Assembly (NCBI GenBank): GCA_964396055.1
Contig: CAYNDV010000013.1
Coordinates: 1-55,280 of the forward strand
DNA: 55,280 nt
Source: CAYJPV01 sp964396055
GTDB taxonomy: Bacteria; Acidobacteriota; Vicinamibacteria; Vicinamibacterales; JAKQTR01
Direction of reading: 5' to 3'
A program made the position numbers and the translations under genes. A model generated the notes under the pieces. The model searched no databases and was not told where the DNA came from. It saw only the letters and a list, made by a program, of their open reading frames with translations. Positions 8,241 through 16,469 of this stretch are shown one piece after another (the first letter of the stretch is position 1; each line of letters starts with the position of its first letter).

Positions 8241-10943
8241 ATCCAGTACCTGGCGGACCTTCGCGGCGAGGCCGTCGCTCGAGAAGGGCTTCGGGATGAA
8301 GTGCACCGCGCCGTTCACCATGCCGCGGTGCACGACCGCGTCTTCGGTGTAGCCCGACGCGAAGAGGGTCCGCATGGCCGGGAAACGCGCGGCGAGCTGC
8401 TCCGCGAGCTCGCGGCCGTTCATGCCCGGCATCACGACGTCGGTGACCAGCAGGTCGATGGGGCGCGGGTCCTCCTCGGTCAGGCGCAGGGCCTCGGGTC
8501 CCCCTGCCGCGCATCGGACGTCGTAGCCGAGGCGCTCCAGCATGGCTTTCGTCACGAGGCGCACGGCGTCGTCGTCTTCCACCAGCAGGATCGACTCGCG
8601 GCCGCCGGCCGCCGCCACCCGCGGGCGTGCCGCCTCGACGCGCGGCGCTGGCCCGCCGGCCTGCGGCAGGTAGATCTTGAACGTGGAGCCGAGGCCGGGC
8701 TCCGAGTACACCTCGATGCTGCCGTTGGCCTGCGCCACGGTGCCGAACGTCGTGGCGAGGCCGAAGCCTGTGCCCCGGCCCTTCGGCTTCGTGGTGAAGA
8801 ACGGCTCGAAGACGCGCCGCCTGACCTCCTCGGTCATGCCCGAGCCGGTGTCGGTCACCGCCACCAGGACGAAGGGGCCCGGCCTGACCTGGGGATGGCT
8901 GGCGCAATAGTGCTCGTCCAGGACGATGTTCGCGGTCTCGATCGACAGCGTGCCGCCGTCGGGCATCGCGTCCCGGGCGTTGACGGCCAGGTTGACGAGG
9001 GCCTGTTCGAACTGGGCCGGGTCCACCCGGACCGGGGCCACGTCCGGGGCGAGCGTGGTCTGGATAGTGACATCCTCCCCGATCAGCCGCGCGAGCATGC
9101 CCCGGAGGTGCACGATGAGGTCGTTGACGTTGACGACGCGCGGCTCCACCATCTGCCTGCGCGAGAAGGCCAGCAACTGCCGCGTCAGCGAGGCCGCGCT
9201 CTCGGCGGCCTTCTCGATCTCGCCCAGGTACAGATCGCCGGCATGCTGGGCGCCGGCCTCCGCCCGGGCCATCTCGAGATTGCCCAGGATGGCGGTCAGC
9301 AGGTTGTTGAAGTCGTGGGCGACGCCGCCGGCGAGGCGGCCGATGGCCTCCATCTTCGCGGCCTGCTGCAGTTGATCCCGCAGACGATCGCGCTCCTCGT
9401 CGGCGTGGCGGCGGTCGGTGATGTCGTCGAAAATGCCAAGGACGCCGTACACCTCGCCGCGATCGTCCACGAGCGGAACCTTGGAGGTGTCGATCCACCG
9501 GACCTGCCCGTCGGCCCGCCGCAGCGGCTCGACGATGTGCCGCTTGGATCGCCGGCTCCTGACGACCTCCGCGTCGTCGGCCCGGTAGGCGAGGGCCTCG
9601 TCGCGCGACCAGCTGAGGTCGAAGTCGGTCTTGCCCGCGATGTCCGCCGGTTCGGCGAGTCCGGTGGCCGCGGCGAACACCTGGTTGCAGCCGAGGTAGA
9701 CGCCCTCGCGGTTCTTCCAGAACACGCCCTGCGGGACCGAGTCGAGGACGCCGGCGAGGGCGGCCTGGCTCTTGCGCAGCGAGACCTCGACGCGGCGCCT
9801 CCGCAGCACCTCGAGCCCGAGGATGGCCAGGAACAGCGTGACGACCCCGAAGGCCACGGCGATCGCGATGACCTGCGTCCGGTACTGCCCGACGAACGTC
9901 TGCGGCTGGTTGATCACGTCGCTCCCCGGCGGCAGTCGGTCCACCGGTATCCCGAAGCGCGCGAGGACGGCGTAGTCGAACAGGAGCCGCGGCGGGGCCC
10001 CGTTGACGATGGGCATCAACCGGACGTCCGTGCCGCGCATGATGGCGAGAGCCAGATCGCCGGCGGCCCGGCCGGCTCCCGGGCCGCCGGTCACGAGTCC
10101 GCCGATGGCGCCCAGTCCGACGCGGCTCTCGTTCAGCACGAACACCGGGACCGAGGCGCGACGGCTCACGACGGGCGTACTCTGGGCGGGCCCGTACGAC
10201 TGGCCGGCCCGATCGACAGCCGCGTTCAGCAGCAGGACCGCGCTGGTCGGCGGCAGCGCCGCGAGTCGGTCGCCCAGTTCCGCCATTGTCAGGTCGCCGA
10301 GGGACAGGAAGCGCACGCTGACGCCCGACGGCAGCCTGGGTGCGACCGTCGAGAACGCCACCCGTTCGGCGCGCCCGGTGTTCGTGTCATCGACGATGGC
10401 GACGATCTCGCGTGTCGCCGGCAAGACCCGCAACATCGTCTTCGCCGCCGCCAGACGGTCCTGGTACGCCGTGACCCCGGTTACGTCGGCGCCCGGGTCG
10501 AGCCGCCGCCAGTCCACCTCGTTGATGCCCAGGAACACCACGGGCACGCCGGGGAAGATCGAGGCGCGCCGCCGGCCCAGGAACGCGAGGGCATCGTCGT
10601 CGCACGCGACGAGCACGTCGAGCGGGCGGCCGGCGTACTTGGCTCGGAGCAGCGCCTCGAAGTGGTCGAGGTACAGATCGCCGGCCGGGGCACGGTTGAC
10701 ATCGAGATGCTCGAAGAAGACCTCGACGGGGAACTCCGCGCGCGCAAGAACCTCGCTGAGGCCGGCCCGCGAGAGGTCCGCAAACGGCTGTCCGATGCCG
10801 TAGGACTCGATGACCAGGACGCTGCGCGCAGGGGCATCGGCCCGGGCCGGGTCGGCGTGTGCGCCGCCGGCGCACAGCACCAGGGCCAGCACGGATAGCC
10901 ATGCATGGGCGGGCGCGCCCGCCAGTCTGCGACTGCAAATCAT
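8223..10943 (-). CDS. Hybrid sensor histidine kinase with periplasmic ABC-type substrate-binding sensor, PAS and receiver
   Basis: Membrane sensor kinase, 906 residues from ATG 10943, chosen because it gives a clean signal peptide (residues 1-30, ending GGAHA). An ATG at 10994 and a GTG at 10946 are alternatives. Residues about 40-335 look like an ABC transporter substrate-binding sensor domain (VLVIESYGIG, VVFLGINEVD). A transmembrane helix lies near residues 345-372, then a PAS domain (about 385-500, GVFWKNREGVYLGCN). The H-box has phospho-acceptor H543 (GGVAHDFNN). The HATPase has NLAVNARDAM, TDTGSGM and GRGTGFGLAT. A C-terminal receiver domain has phospho-Asp D835 (VTDVVMPGM). The kinase can therefore bind a solute outside and relay phosphate internally; no DNA-binding partner is adjacent. 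Its ligand is unknown. Confidence 0.9.
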   Translation of the reverse strand: MICSRRLAGAPAHAWLSVLALVLCAGGAHADPARADAPARSVLVIESYGIGQPFADLSRAGLSEVLARAEFPVEVFFEHLDVNRAPAGDLYLDHFEALLRAKYAGRPLDVLVACDDDALAFLGRRRASIFPGVPVVFLGINEVDWRRLDPGADVTGVTAYQDRLAAAKTMLRVLPATREIVAIVDDTNTGRAERVAFSTVAPRLPSGVSVRFLSLGDLTMAELGDRLAALPPTSAVLLLNAAVDRAGQSYGPAQSTPVVSRRASVPVFVLNESRVGLGAIGGLVTGGPGAGRAAGDLALAIMRGTDVRLMPIVNGAPPRLLFDYAVLARFGIPVDRLPPGSDVINQPQTFVGQYRTQVIAIAVAFGVVTLFLAILGLEVLRRRRVEVSLRKSQAALAGVLDSVPQGVFWKNREGVYLGCNQVFAAATGLAEPADIAGKTDFDLSWSRDEALAYRADDAEVVRSRRSKRHIVEPLRRADGQVRWIDTSKVPLVDDRGEVYGVLGIFDDITDRRHADEERDRLRDQLQQAAKMEAIGRLAGGVAHDFNNLLTAILGNLEMARAEAGAQHAGDLYLGEIEKAAESAASLTRQLLAFSRRQMVEPRVVNVNDLIVHLRGMLARLIGEDVTIQTTLAPDVAPVRVDPAQFEQALVNLAVNARDAMPDGGTLSIETANIVLDEHYCASHPQVRPGPFVLVAVTDTGSGMTEEVRRRVFEPFFTTKPKGRGTGFGLATTFGTVAQANGSIEVYSEPGLGSTFKIYLPQAGGPAPRVEAARPRVAAAGGRESILLVEDDDAVRLVTKAMLERLGYDVRCAAGGPEALRLTEEDPRPIDLLVTDVVMPGMNGRELAEQLAARFPAMRTLFASGYTEDAVVHRGMVNGAVHFIPKPFSSDGLAAKVRQVLDSPAGH

Positions 10944-11103
10944 CACGACAGGAGTCCGCTCGACGCGCCGGCCGGCCGCCGCGCCGAGACGCATGCCACC
11001 GGGCGAGGACGCGCGTGGCGCTAGGGTAGTCCGGCGTCCGGTGACGGTCAAGAATGAGCGGCCACCATCAGCGGTCTGGCACCCGAACTGCCCCGGTCTT
11101 GTG

Positions 11104-11110
11104 GTAGCGT
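11104..11110 (+). promoter_or_regulatory. Putative -10 box GTAGCGT for the dipeptidyl peptidase
   Basis: GTAGCGT lies in the 216-base divergent region between the sensor kinase and the peptidase, 49 bases before the ATG. No matching box for the kinase could be picked out on the other strand. Confidence 0.35.
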
Positions 11111-11159
11111 CAGGGTTCCACCCGGCCGGGCCGGGCCGGGACGTGACAGGGGAGCACTG

Positions 11160-13334
11160 ATGACCATCAGATTCAGGCAGGTGTGGGGCGCGGCGCTTGC
11201 GGCCGGTGTGGTACTGGCCGCGGCGGCGCCCTCGGCCCAGGATCGCCTCAGGACGATGCCGGGCTACGAACAGTACGCGCGGGTGAGCAAGGAAATCCCG
11301 GGCGCGGTGAAGTCGGGGGCGCTGGTCGCGTCGTGGAAGGACAGCACTGCGGTCGAGTACACACGAGACGGGAAGATCTTCCGGTTCGACATCGCCACCA
11401 GGACGACGACCGAGGTCGGGCCGGCCACGGCCACACCGCCGATGGCAGGCGGCCGGATGGGCATGCCGGAGCGAGGGCGCCAGGTGGCCTCGACCGACTC
11501 GCCCGACAAGGCGCTGAAGGCGTTCTACAAGGACCGCAACCTGTTCGTCAGCGCCGCCGACGGGTCGGGCGCGATCGCCGTCACCGCCGACGGCAGCGAG
11601 AAGGACCGGATCAAGTACGGCACCGCCAGCTGGGTCTACGGCGAGGAACTGGACCAGACGACGGCGATGTGGTGGTCGCCCGACTCGAAGAGGCTCGCGT
11701 ACTACCGCTTCGACGAGAAGCAGGTGCCCGACTTCTTCCTGCAGCTGGACCAGACGAAGCTGTACTCGAAGGCCGACATCGAGGCATACCCCAAGGCCGG
11801 CGATCCCAATCCGGTCGTCGACCTGTTCGTGTACGACGTCGCGTCGAAGAAGACGGTCCGGGTCGACGTGCGGGGGGGCAAGCCCTTCGACAACGAGGTG
11901 GTCGGGCATTACGTGTACCGGATCCGGTGGTCGCCGGACGGCCGGGAACTGCTGTTCCTCCGGGCCAATCGCCGCCAGAACATCATCGAACTCACGGCTG
12001 CCGATCCTGCCACCGGCACCTGCCGCGTGGTGCTGCGCGAGGAGTGGCCCACCGGGTGGGTCGAGACGAGCCCCACGCAGCTGTTCCTCGAAGACGGGCG
12101 CCGCTTCATCTGGGCGTCGGAGCGCACGGGCTGGCGCAATTACTACCTCTACGATCTGAACGGCACGCTCATCACGCCGCTGACGCGGTACGAGGGCTTC
12201 GAGGCCGGCAACATCGTCAAGCTCGACGAGGCCGCGAAGGTCCTGTTCGTCATGGCCCGCGACGGCGACAACCCCCTCAAGCTGCAGCTGCACCGCGTGG
12301 GCCTCGATGGCAAGGCGGACGTCCGCCTGACCGACCCGGCCTTCCACCACTCGGTGGGGACCTGCACGGCCACCGGCCGTGCAGGCGGCCCGCCGCCGGG
12401 CGGCCCCGCGGCGTGCGGCATCTCGCCCGATAACCGCTGGTTCATCGATGTCTACCAGACCCACGCGACGCCGCCGGCCACGCGCCTGGTGGATGCGGTC
12501 ACCGGCACGCCGGCGGCGGAGCTGGCGGCCCCCGATTTGTCGAAGTTCACGGAGCTGGGCCTGAAGAAGGCCGAGATGTTCACGTTCACCGCTGCGGACG
12601 GCACGACGCAGCTGCGCGGGCTCATCAGCTTCCCCTCGAATTTCGATCCGTCAAAGAAGTACCCGGTCCTCGTGCCGGTCTACGGCGGCCCGGCGTCGGC
12701 TGGCAACACGGCGCGCGAGACCTTCGTGGCGCCCAACCCGATGGCCGAGTACGGGTTCCTGATCGTCAACCTCGACTCGCGCGCCGCGCCGGGCATGGGC
12801 AAACGGACGCTCGATGCCATCTACCAGAAACTCGGGCAGGTGGAAATGGACGACATGGCGGCGGGCGTGAAGGCGTTATGGAGCCGGCCGTACGTCGACA
12901 AGGACCGGGTGGGCATCTTCGGCACCTCCTACGGCGGCTACTCGTCGGCGATGTCCCTGCTGCGCCATCCCCAGGTGTTCCGGGCGGCGTCGGCCGCATC
13001 GGCGGTGACGGCGTGGAACCACTACGACACGATCTACACCGAGCGGTACATGTGGATCCCGCAGGAGAACAAGGAGGGCTACGAGCTCGGCAGCGCGATG
13101 AAATACGCCGACACCCTCGACGGGCGCCTGCTGATCTACTACGGCACCGCCGACAACAACGTGCACCCCAATAACGCCATGCAGCTCATCCAGGCCCTGC
13201 AGAAAGCGGGGAAGAGCTTCGAGGTGCAGGTCGGGCCCGACGCCGGCCACTCCGGCGTGAACCAGCAGCGGATGATGGAGTTCTTCATCCAGAACCTGGT
13301 GATCGACCCGCCGAAGCCTGCCGCGGCGAAGTAG
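11160..13334 (+). CDS. Secreted S9B dipeptidyl-peptidase IV-like serine peptidase
   Basis: Releases N-terminal dipeptides, classically Xaa-Pro, from peptides in the periplasm or outside. 724 residues, with signal peptide to about residue 23 (AAAAPSAQ). Residues about 60-470 form the DPPIV N-terminal beta-propeller; the Glu needed to bind the substrate amino group is plausibly in GEELDQ. The C-terminal alpha/beta hydrolase has the nucleophile in GTSYGGY, the Asp in GTADNNVHP and the His in DAGHSG. The start ATG has GGGGAG close upstream. It is followed by a strong hairpin terminator and converges with the ABC lipoprotein gene. Fits the peptide-scavenging theme along with the two S8 proteases and the M19 dipeptidase. 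Confidence 0.92.
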   Translation: MTIRFRQVWGAALAAGVVLAAAAPSAQDRLRTMPGYEQYARVSKEIPGAVKSGALVASWKDSTAVEYTRDGKIFRFDIATRTTTEVGPATATPPMAGGRMGMPERGRQVASTDSPDKALKAFYKDRNLFVSAADGSGAIAVTADGSEKDRIKYGTASWVYGEELDQTTAMWWSPDSKRLAYYRFDEKQVPDFFLQLDQTKLYSKADIEAYPKAGDPNPVVDLFVYDVASKKTVRVDVRGGKPFDNEVVGHYVYRIRWSPDGRELLFLRANRRQNIIELTAADPATGTCRVVLREEWPTGWVETSPTQLFLEDGRRFIWASERTGWRNYYLYDLNGTLITPLTRYEGFEAGNIVKLDEAAKVLFVMARDGDNPLKLQLHRVGLDGKADVRLTDPAFHHSVGTCTATGRAGGPPPGGPAACGISPDNRWFIDVYQTHATPPATRLVDAVTGTPAAELAAPDLSKFTELGLKKAEMFTFTAADGTTQLRGLISFPSNFDPSKKYPVLVPVYGGPASAGNTARETFVAPNPMAEYGFLIVNLDSRAAPGMGKRTLDAIYQKLGQVEMDDMAAGVKALWSRPYVDKDRVGIFGTSYGGYSSAMSLLRHPQVFRAASAASAVTAWNHYDTIYTERYMWIPQENKEGYELGSAMKYADTLDGRLLIYYGTADNNVHPNNAMQLIQALQKAGKSFEVQVGPDAGHSGVNQQRMMEFFIQNLVIDPPKPAAAK

Positions 13335-13339
13335 CCCGG

Positions 13340-13377
13340 CGCACGGGCCCGGGGCCCGACGGCCCCGGGCCCGTGCG
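13340..13377. terminator. Strong bidirectional hairpin terminator
   Basis: A perfect 17-bp GC-rich stem with tetraloop cgac fills most of the 59-base gap between the convergent peptidase (stop 13334) and ABC lipoprotein (stop 13394) genes. There is no U-tract. Position and perfect symmetry suit a terminator serving both strands. Confidence 0.75.
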
Positions 13378-13393
13378 TCGGCCCTCCGACGGT

Positions 13394-14605
13394 TCAGAAC
13401 CCCTCGTCCGCCATCCATTCGAGCCACTGGGCGCGCCGCAGCCGGCGCGCCTGATCGTCGTCGATGCCGTACAAGGTCTTGTAGAAGTCCAGGACCCAGT
13501 CGGAGACGCGCACGTCGGCGAACCGCTGCGGGTACAGGCCCTTGGCCATCACCATGAGGTCGATGGGGTACTCGAGGCGGCGGGCGCAGTTCAGCGGGGT
13601 CCAGGGCAGCGGATAGACACGCCCCGCCTGCACGGCCCTCAGCCGGCGCAGTTCGGCGAAGTACGGCGCCTCGGCCAGCTCGCGCCGGGGATGGTAGCCC
13701 GCCGAGGTGGGCAGGAAGATGACGTCGGGATCGAGAGCGAGGATCTGTTCGGCGTTGAGGAGCACGCGCGCCCCGGGGCCCCGGTACGCGTTACGGCCGC
13801 CGGCGAGCTGCTCGAGCATCCACGATTCGGTGGTGTCCGTGCCCCAGATGTACGCCGCGCCCCCGGCATCACGGGCACCGGACGCCAGGCCGAGGTAGGC
13901 CGCCGTCGGCACCGGGCCGCGGCCGGCGGACGCCCGCGACGTGATCAGGCGTTCCGCCGCTGCGAGGTCGTCGGCCAGCGCGGCCGCCTCGGCTTCGCGC
14001 CCGAACAGGCGGCCCAGCACCAGGATTTCCTCCCGCAACGTGTCGGGGCCCCGGTGGCGGTACACCGCCGTCGACCGAAGCACGACCACCGGAATGCCCG
14101 TTGCGGCGAGCAGGGACGTGACCCTGCCCGCGGCATCCGAATCGACCCCGAGCGTGCAGTCTCCGGTCCGCAGGATGACGACATCGGGCCTGGCCGCCGC
14201 CAGCGTCTCGATACTGACGGCGTTGCCTGTGGGGCCGGCGGCCACGGGCAGGTCCGCCAGCCACGGATGCAGCGCCCGCATCGTTCCCATGCCGTCGGCG
14301 ATTGTCCACGCGGCCCCCGACGACGACGGGTACGAGTAGGACCACGTCCTGCGCTGCGCGTCGGACCCGAGCGCGGCGAGCGACCGCTCGACACCGAGCC
14401 GCGTCATCACGCTCTCGACCAGCCCGTCGTTGACGGTGGCCACACGGGTGATGACCGCCGGGACGCGCACCTCCACGCCGCGCATGTCCGTGACGACGCG
14501 CGTGGCGTCGGCCGCGCCACCGCGGCCGGACGCAGCCGGGGCGGTGCCGCCGCAGGCAGAGACGGCGCACGTCATGAACAGGGCCAGCAGGCCCCAGCGG
14601 ATCAT
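13394..14605 (-). CDS. ABC importer substrate-binding lipoprotein, FecB/BtuF type
   Basis: Captures an iron chelate, haem or corrinoid and hands it to the permease; the exact ligand cannot be told. 403 residues. The N-terminus is a lipoprotein signal with the lipobox VSAC, so the mature protein is anchored through that Cys. The body has the two-lobe TroA-type fold: ITRVATVNDGLVESV, VSIETLAAARPDVVILRTGDC, then the second lobe with EQILALDPDVIFLPTSAGY and the closing GRVYPLPWTPLN. ATG 14605 overlaps the ATPase stop as ATGA, which indicates translational coupling. Third gene of a minus-strand permease-ATPase-lipoprotein operon; no cobalamin riboswitch is visible in front of it. Confidence 0.88.
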   Translation of the reverse strand: MIRWGLLALFMTCAVSACGGTAPAASGRGGAADATRVVTDMRGVEVRVPAVITRVATVNDGLVESVMTRLGVERSLAALGSDAQRRTWSYSYPSSSGAAWTIADGMGTMRALHPWLADLPVAAGPTGNAVSIETLAAARPDVVILRTGDCTLGVDSDAAGRVTSLLAATGIPVVVLRSTAVYRHRGPDTLREEILVLGRLFGREAEAAALADDLAAAERLITSRASAGRGPVPTAAYLGLASGARDAGGAAYIWGTDTTESWMLEQLAGGRNAYRGPGARVLLNAEQILALDPDVIFLPTSAGYHPRRELAEAPYFAELRRLRAVQAGRVYPLPWTPLNCARRLEYPIDLMVMAKGLYPQRFADVRVSDWVLDFYKTLYGIDDDQARRLRRAQWLEWMADEGF

Positions 14606-15390
14606 CGCCCCTGCTCCGGCCGGTCCAGGACCACGCGCGGCACCACCGTTGTCCGGCCCTCGAGCGCCACCACCGCGCACGTGCCGGGGTACAGCGCGTC
14701 GAGCGTGGCCGCGTCGAGCGCGGCGTCGGGCGGCCCGGCCGCCGCGACGACGCCGTCCCGCATCACGATCGCGCGATCGCAGAACCACGACACGTGGTTC
14801 GGGTCGTGCGTGCACACCACCACCGTGGTGCCGGTCGAGGCCAGGGCGCGCAGCACCGTCCAGATGCGCACCTGATTGCGGAAGTCGAGGCCGGAGGCCG
14901 GCTCGTCGAGCAGGATGAGCGGCGTGCGCTGGGCCACCGCGCGGGCAATCAGCACGAGCTGACGCTGGCCGCCCGACAAGTGACTGAAGGGCCGCTCCGA
15001 CAAATCCGTCAGGCCGATCCAGTCGATCGTCTCGAAGACGATGCGCCGGTCCTCGTCGCCGGCAGCGCCGAGCAGGCCCAGGTGCGGCGTGCGGCCCAGC
15101 ATCACCACGTCGCGGACCAGCAGCGGGAAGGGCGACGCATGCTCCTGCGGCACGTAGGCCACGAGCCTGGCCCGATCGCCGACATCGAGACCCGCGAGAT
15201 CGCGCCCGTCGATGGCGATCGATCGCGCGCGGCCCGGCAGCAGGCCCAGGCAGCACCGGAAGAGCGTGGTCTTGCCGCAGCCGTTGGGGCCGAACAAGCC
15301 GCAGATCTCGCCCGAGGCGGCATCGAGGGAGACGCCGCGCAGCACCGGGAGATCGCCGTACGAGAAGTGGAGATCGCGGACCCTCAGCAT
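14602..15390 (-). CDS. ABC importer ATPase, FecE/FepC/BtuD type
   Basis: Cytoplasmic ATPase that powers the importer. 262 residues, a normal length. Walker A is GPNGCGKTT (about residues 34-42), the Q-loop YVPQEH, the signature LSGGQRQ, Walker B LILLDEPASGLD, and the switch His in CTHDPNH. It starts four bases after the permease stop and its own stop overlaps the lipoprotein start, so the three genes are one unit. Confidence 0.93.
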   Translation of the reverse strand: MLRVRDLHFSYGDLPVLRGVSLDAASGEICGLFGPNGCGKTTLFRCCLGLLPGRARSIAIDGRDLAGLDVGDRARLVAYVPQEHASPFPLLVRDVVMLGRTPHLGLLGAAGDEDRRIVFETIDWIGLTDLSERPFSHLSGGQRQLVLIARAVAQRTPLILLDEPASGLDFRNQVRIWTVLRALASTGTTVVVCTHDPNHVSWFCDRAIVMRDGVVAAAGPPDAALDAATLDALYPGTCAVVALEGRTTVVPRVVLDRPEQGR

Positions 15391-15394
15391 GGCG

Positions 15395-16462
15395 TCACCC
15401 GAATAGCCCGCTGCCGCGCCGGCGGATGAGCCAGGCGATGAACGGCGCGCCCGCGAGGGCGGTGACGATGCCCACGGGGATCTCGGCCGACGTCAGGCCC
15501 CGCGCGGCTGTGTCGCACGCCAGCAGGAACCCGGCGCCCAGCAGCGCCGAGCCGGGCACGACCAGACGGTTGTCGGGCCCCAGCAGCAGCCGGGCCGCGT
15601 GGGGTACCAGGAGGCCCACCCACGGGACGATGCCGGTTGCCGCCACCGACACCGCAGTGGCCGCGGTCGCGGCCGCGACGAGCACCGCGCGGGTCCGGCC
15701 TGGATGGACGCCCAGCGACTGCGCCTGGTGATCGCCCATCGTCAGGACGTTGAGCGCCCAGCCGCCTGCGGTCATGACGCCGACGGCGAGCGCCACCGAC
15801 GGGCCGACGATGGCCACGTCGCGCCACGTGGCGAAGTAGAACCCCCCGAGCAGCCAGAAGACGATGTCGCGCAGCGCGGCGTCCTGGGCGACGTACTTGA
15901 GGATCGACACCCCGGCCGAGAACACCGATCCGATGATGATGCCGGACAGGACAAGGGTCACCACTGGCGTCTCGCCGCCGGTGCGCGCGACCGCGTGCAC
16001 GAGGCCCACTGCCACCAGGGCGCCGGCGAACGCCGCGGCCTGGACCGACAGCGGGAACTGCGGCACCACCATGCCGAGGGCCGCGCCGAACGCGGCGCCG
16101 GACGAGACCCCGAGGATATAGGGCTCGACGAGCGGGTTGCGGAATCCGGCCTGGAAGACGGCGCCCGCCGAGGCCAGGGCGGCTCCCACGCAGAGCGCGA
16201 GCAGCACGCGCGGCGCGCGCAGGTTCCACGCCACGGCCTCGGAAACCGGCACCGGTCCCGCGGCCGTGAGCCACCCGAGACGCCGCGCAAGGGCCCGGCC
16301 GAAGTCCGCCGCGGTCACGTCGTAGGTGCCGGTGAGGGCGGCGAGGCCGGCCAGGCCGACGACCGCAGCCCCCAGCAGGGCAAGCCGCCGGACGCGACGG
16401 CGATCCGCCAGCCGCGCGCGTGCAGTCAGCGCGCCGGCCCCCGACGCGTCGTGGTCGCCCAC
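15395..16462 (-). CDS. ABC importer permease, FecCD family
   Basis: Inner-membrane channel of the iron/cobalamin-type importer. Start taken as GTG 16462, seven bases after the amidase stop; this gives 355 residues, close to the family norm. An in-frame GTG at 16495 would add 11 residues and overlap the amidase. About ten transmembrane helices can be picked out. Family motifs include NLRAPRVLLALCVGAALASAG, NPLVEPYILGVSSGAAFGA, LSGIIIGS, WLLGGFY, MGDHQAQSLGV and IVPWVGLLVPHAAR. It lies directly behind the secreted amidase, so cotranscription with that gene is possible although the functions are not obviously linked. Confidence 0.9.
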   Translation of the reverse strand: MGDHDASGAGALTARARLADRRRVRRLALLGAAVVGLAGLAALTGTYDVTAADFGRALARRLGWLTAAGPVPVSEAVAWNLRAPRVLLALCVGAALASAGAVFQAGFRNPLVEPYILGVSSGAAFGAALGMVVPQFPLSVQAAAFAGALVAVGLVHAVARTGGETPVVTLVLSGIIIGSVFSAGVSILKYVAQDAALRDIVFWLLGGFYFATWRDVAIVGPSVALAVGVMTAGGWALNVLTMGDHQAQSLGVHPGRTRAVLVAAATAATAVSVAATGIVPWVGLLVPHAARLLLGPDNRLVVPGSALLGAGFLLACDTAARGLTSAEIPVGIVTALAGAPFIAWLIRRRGSGLFG

Positions 16463-16469
16463 GGCAGGC

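Noticed and set aside
8301..10898. 865-residue frame opposite the hybrid kinase
   Set aside because: Arg/His/Gly-rich shadow without motifs; the kinase on the other strand has all expected signatures.
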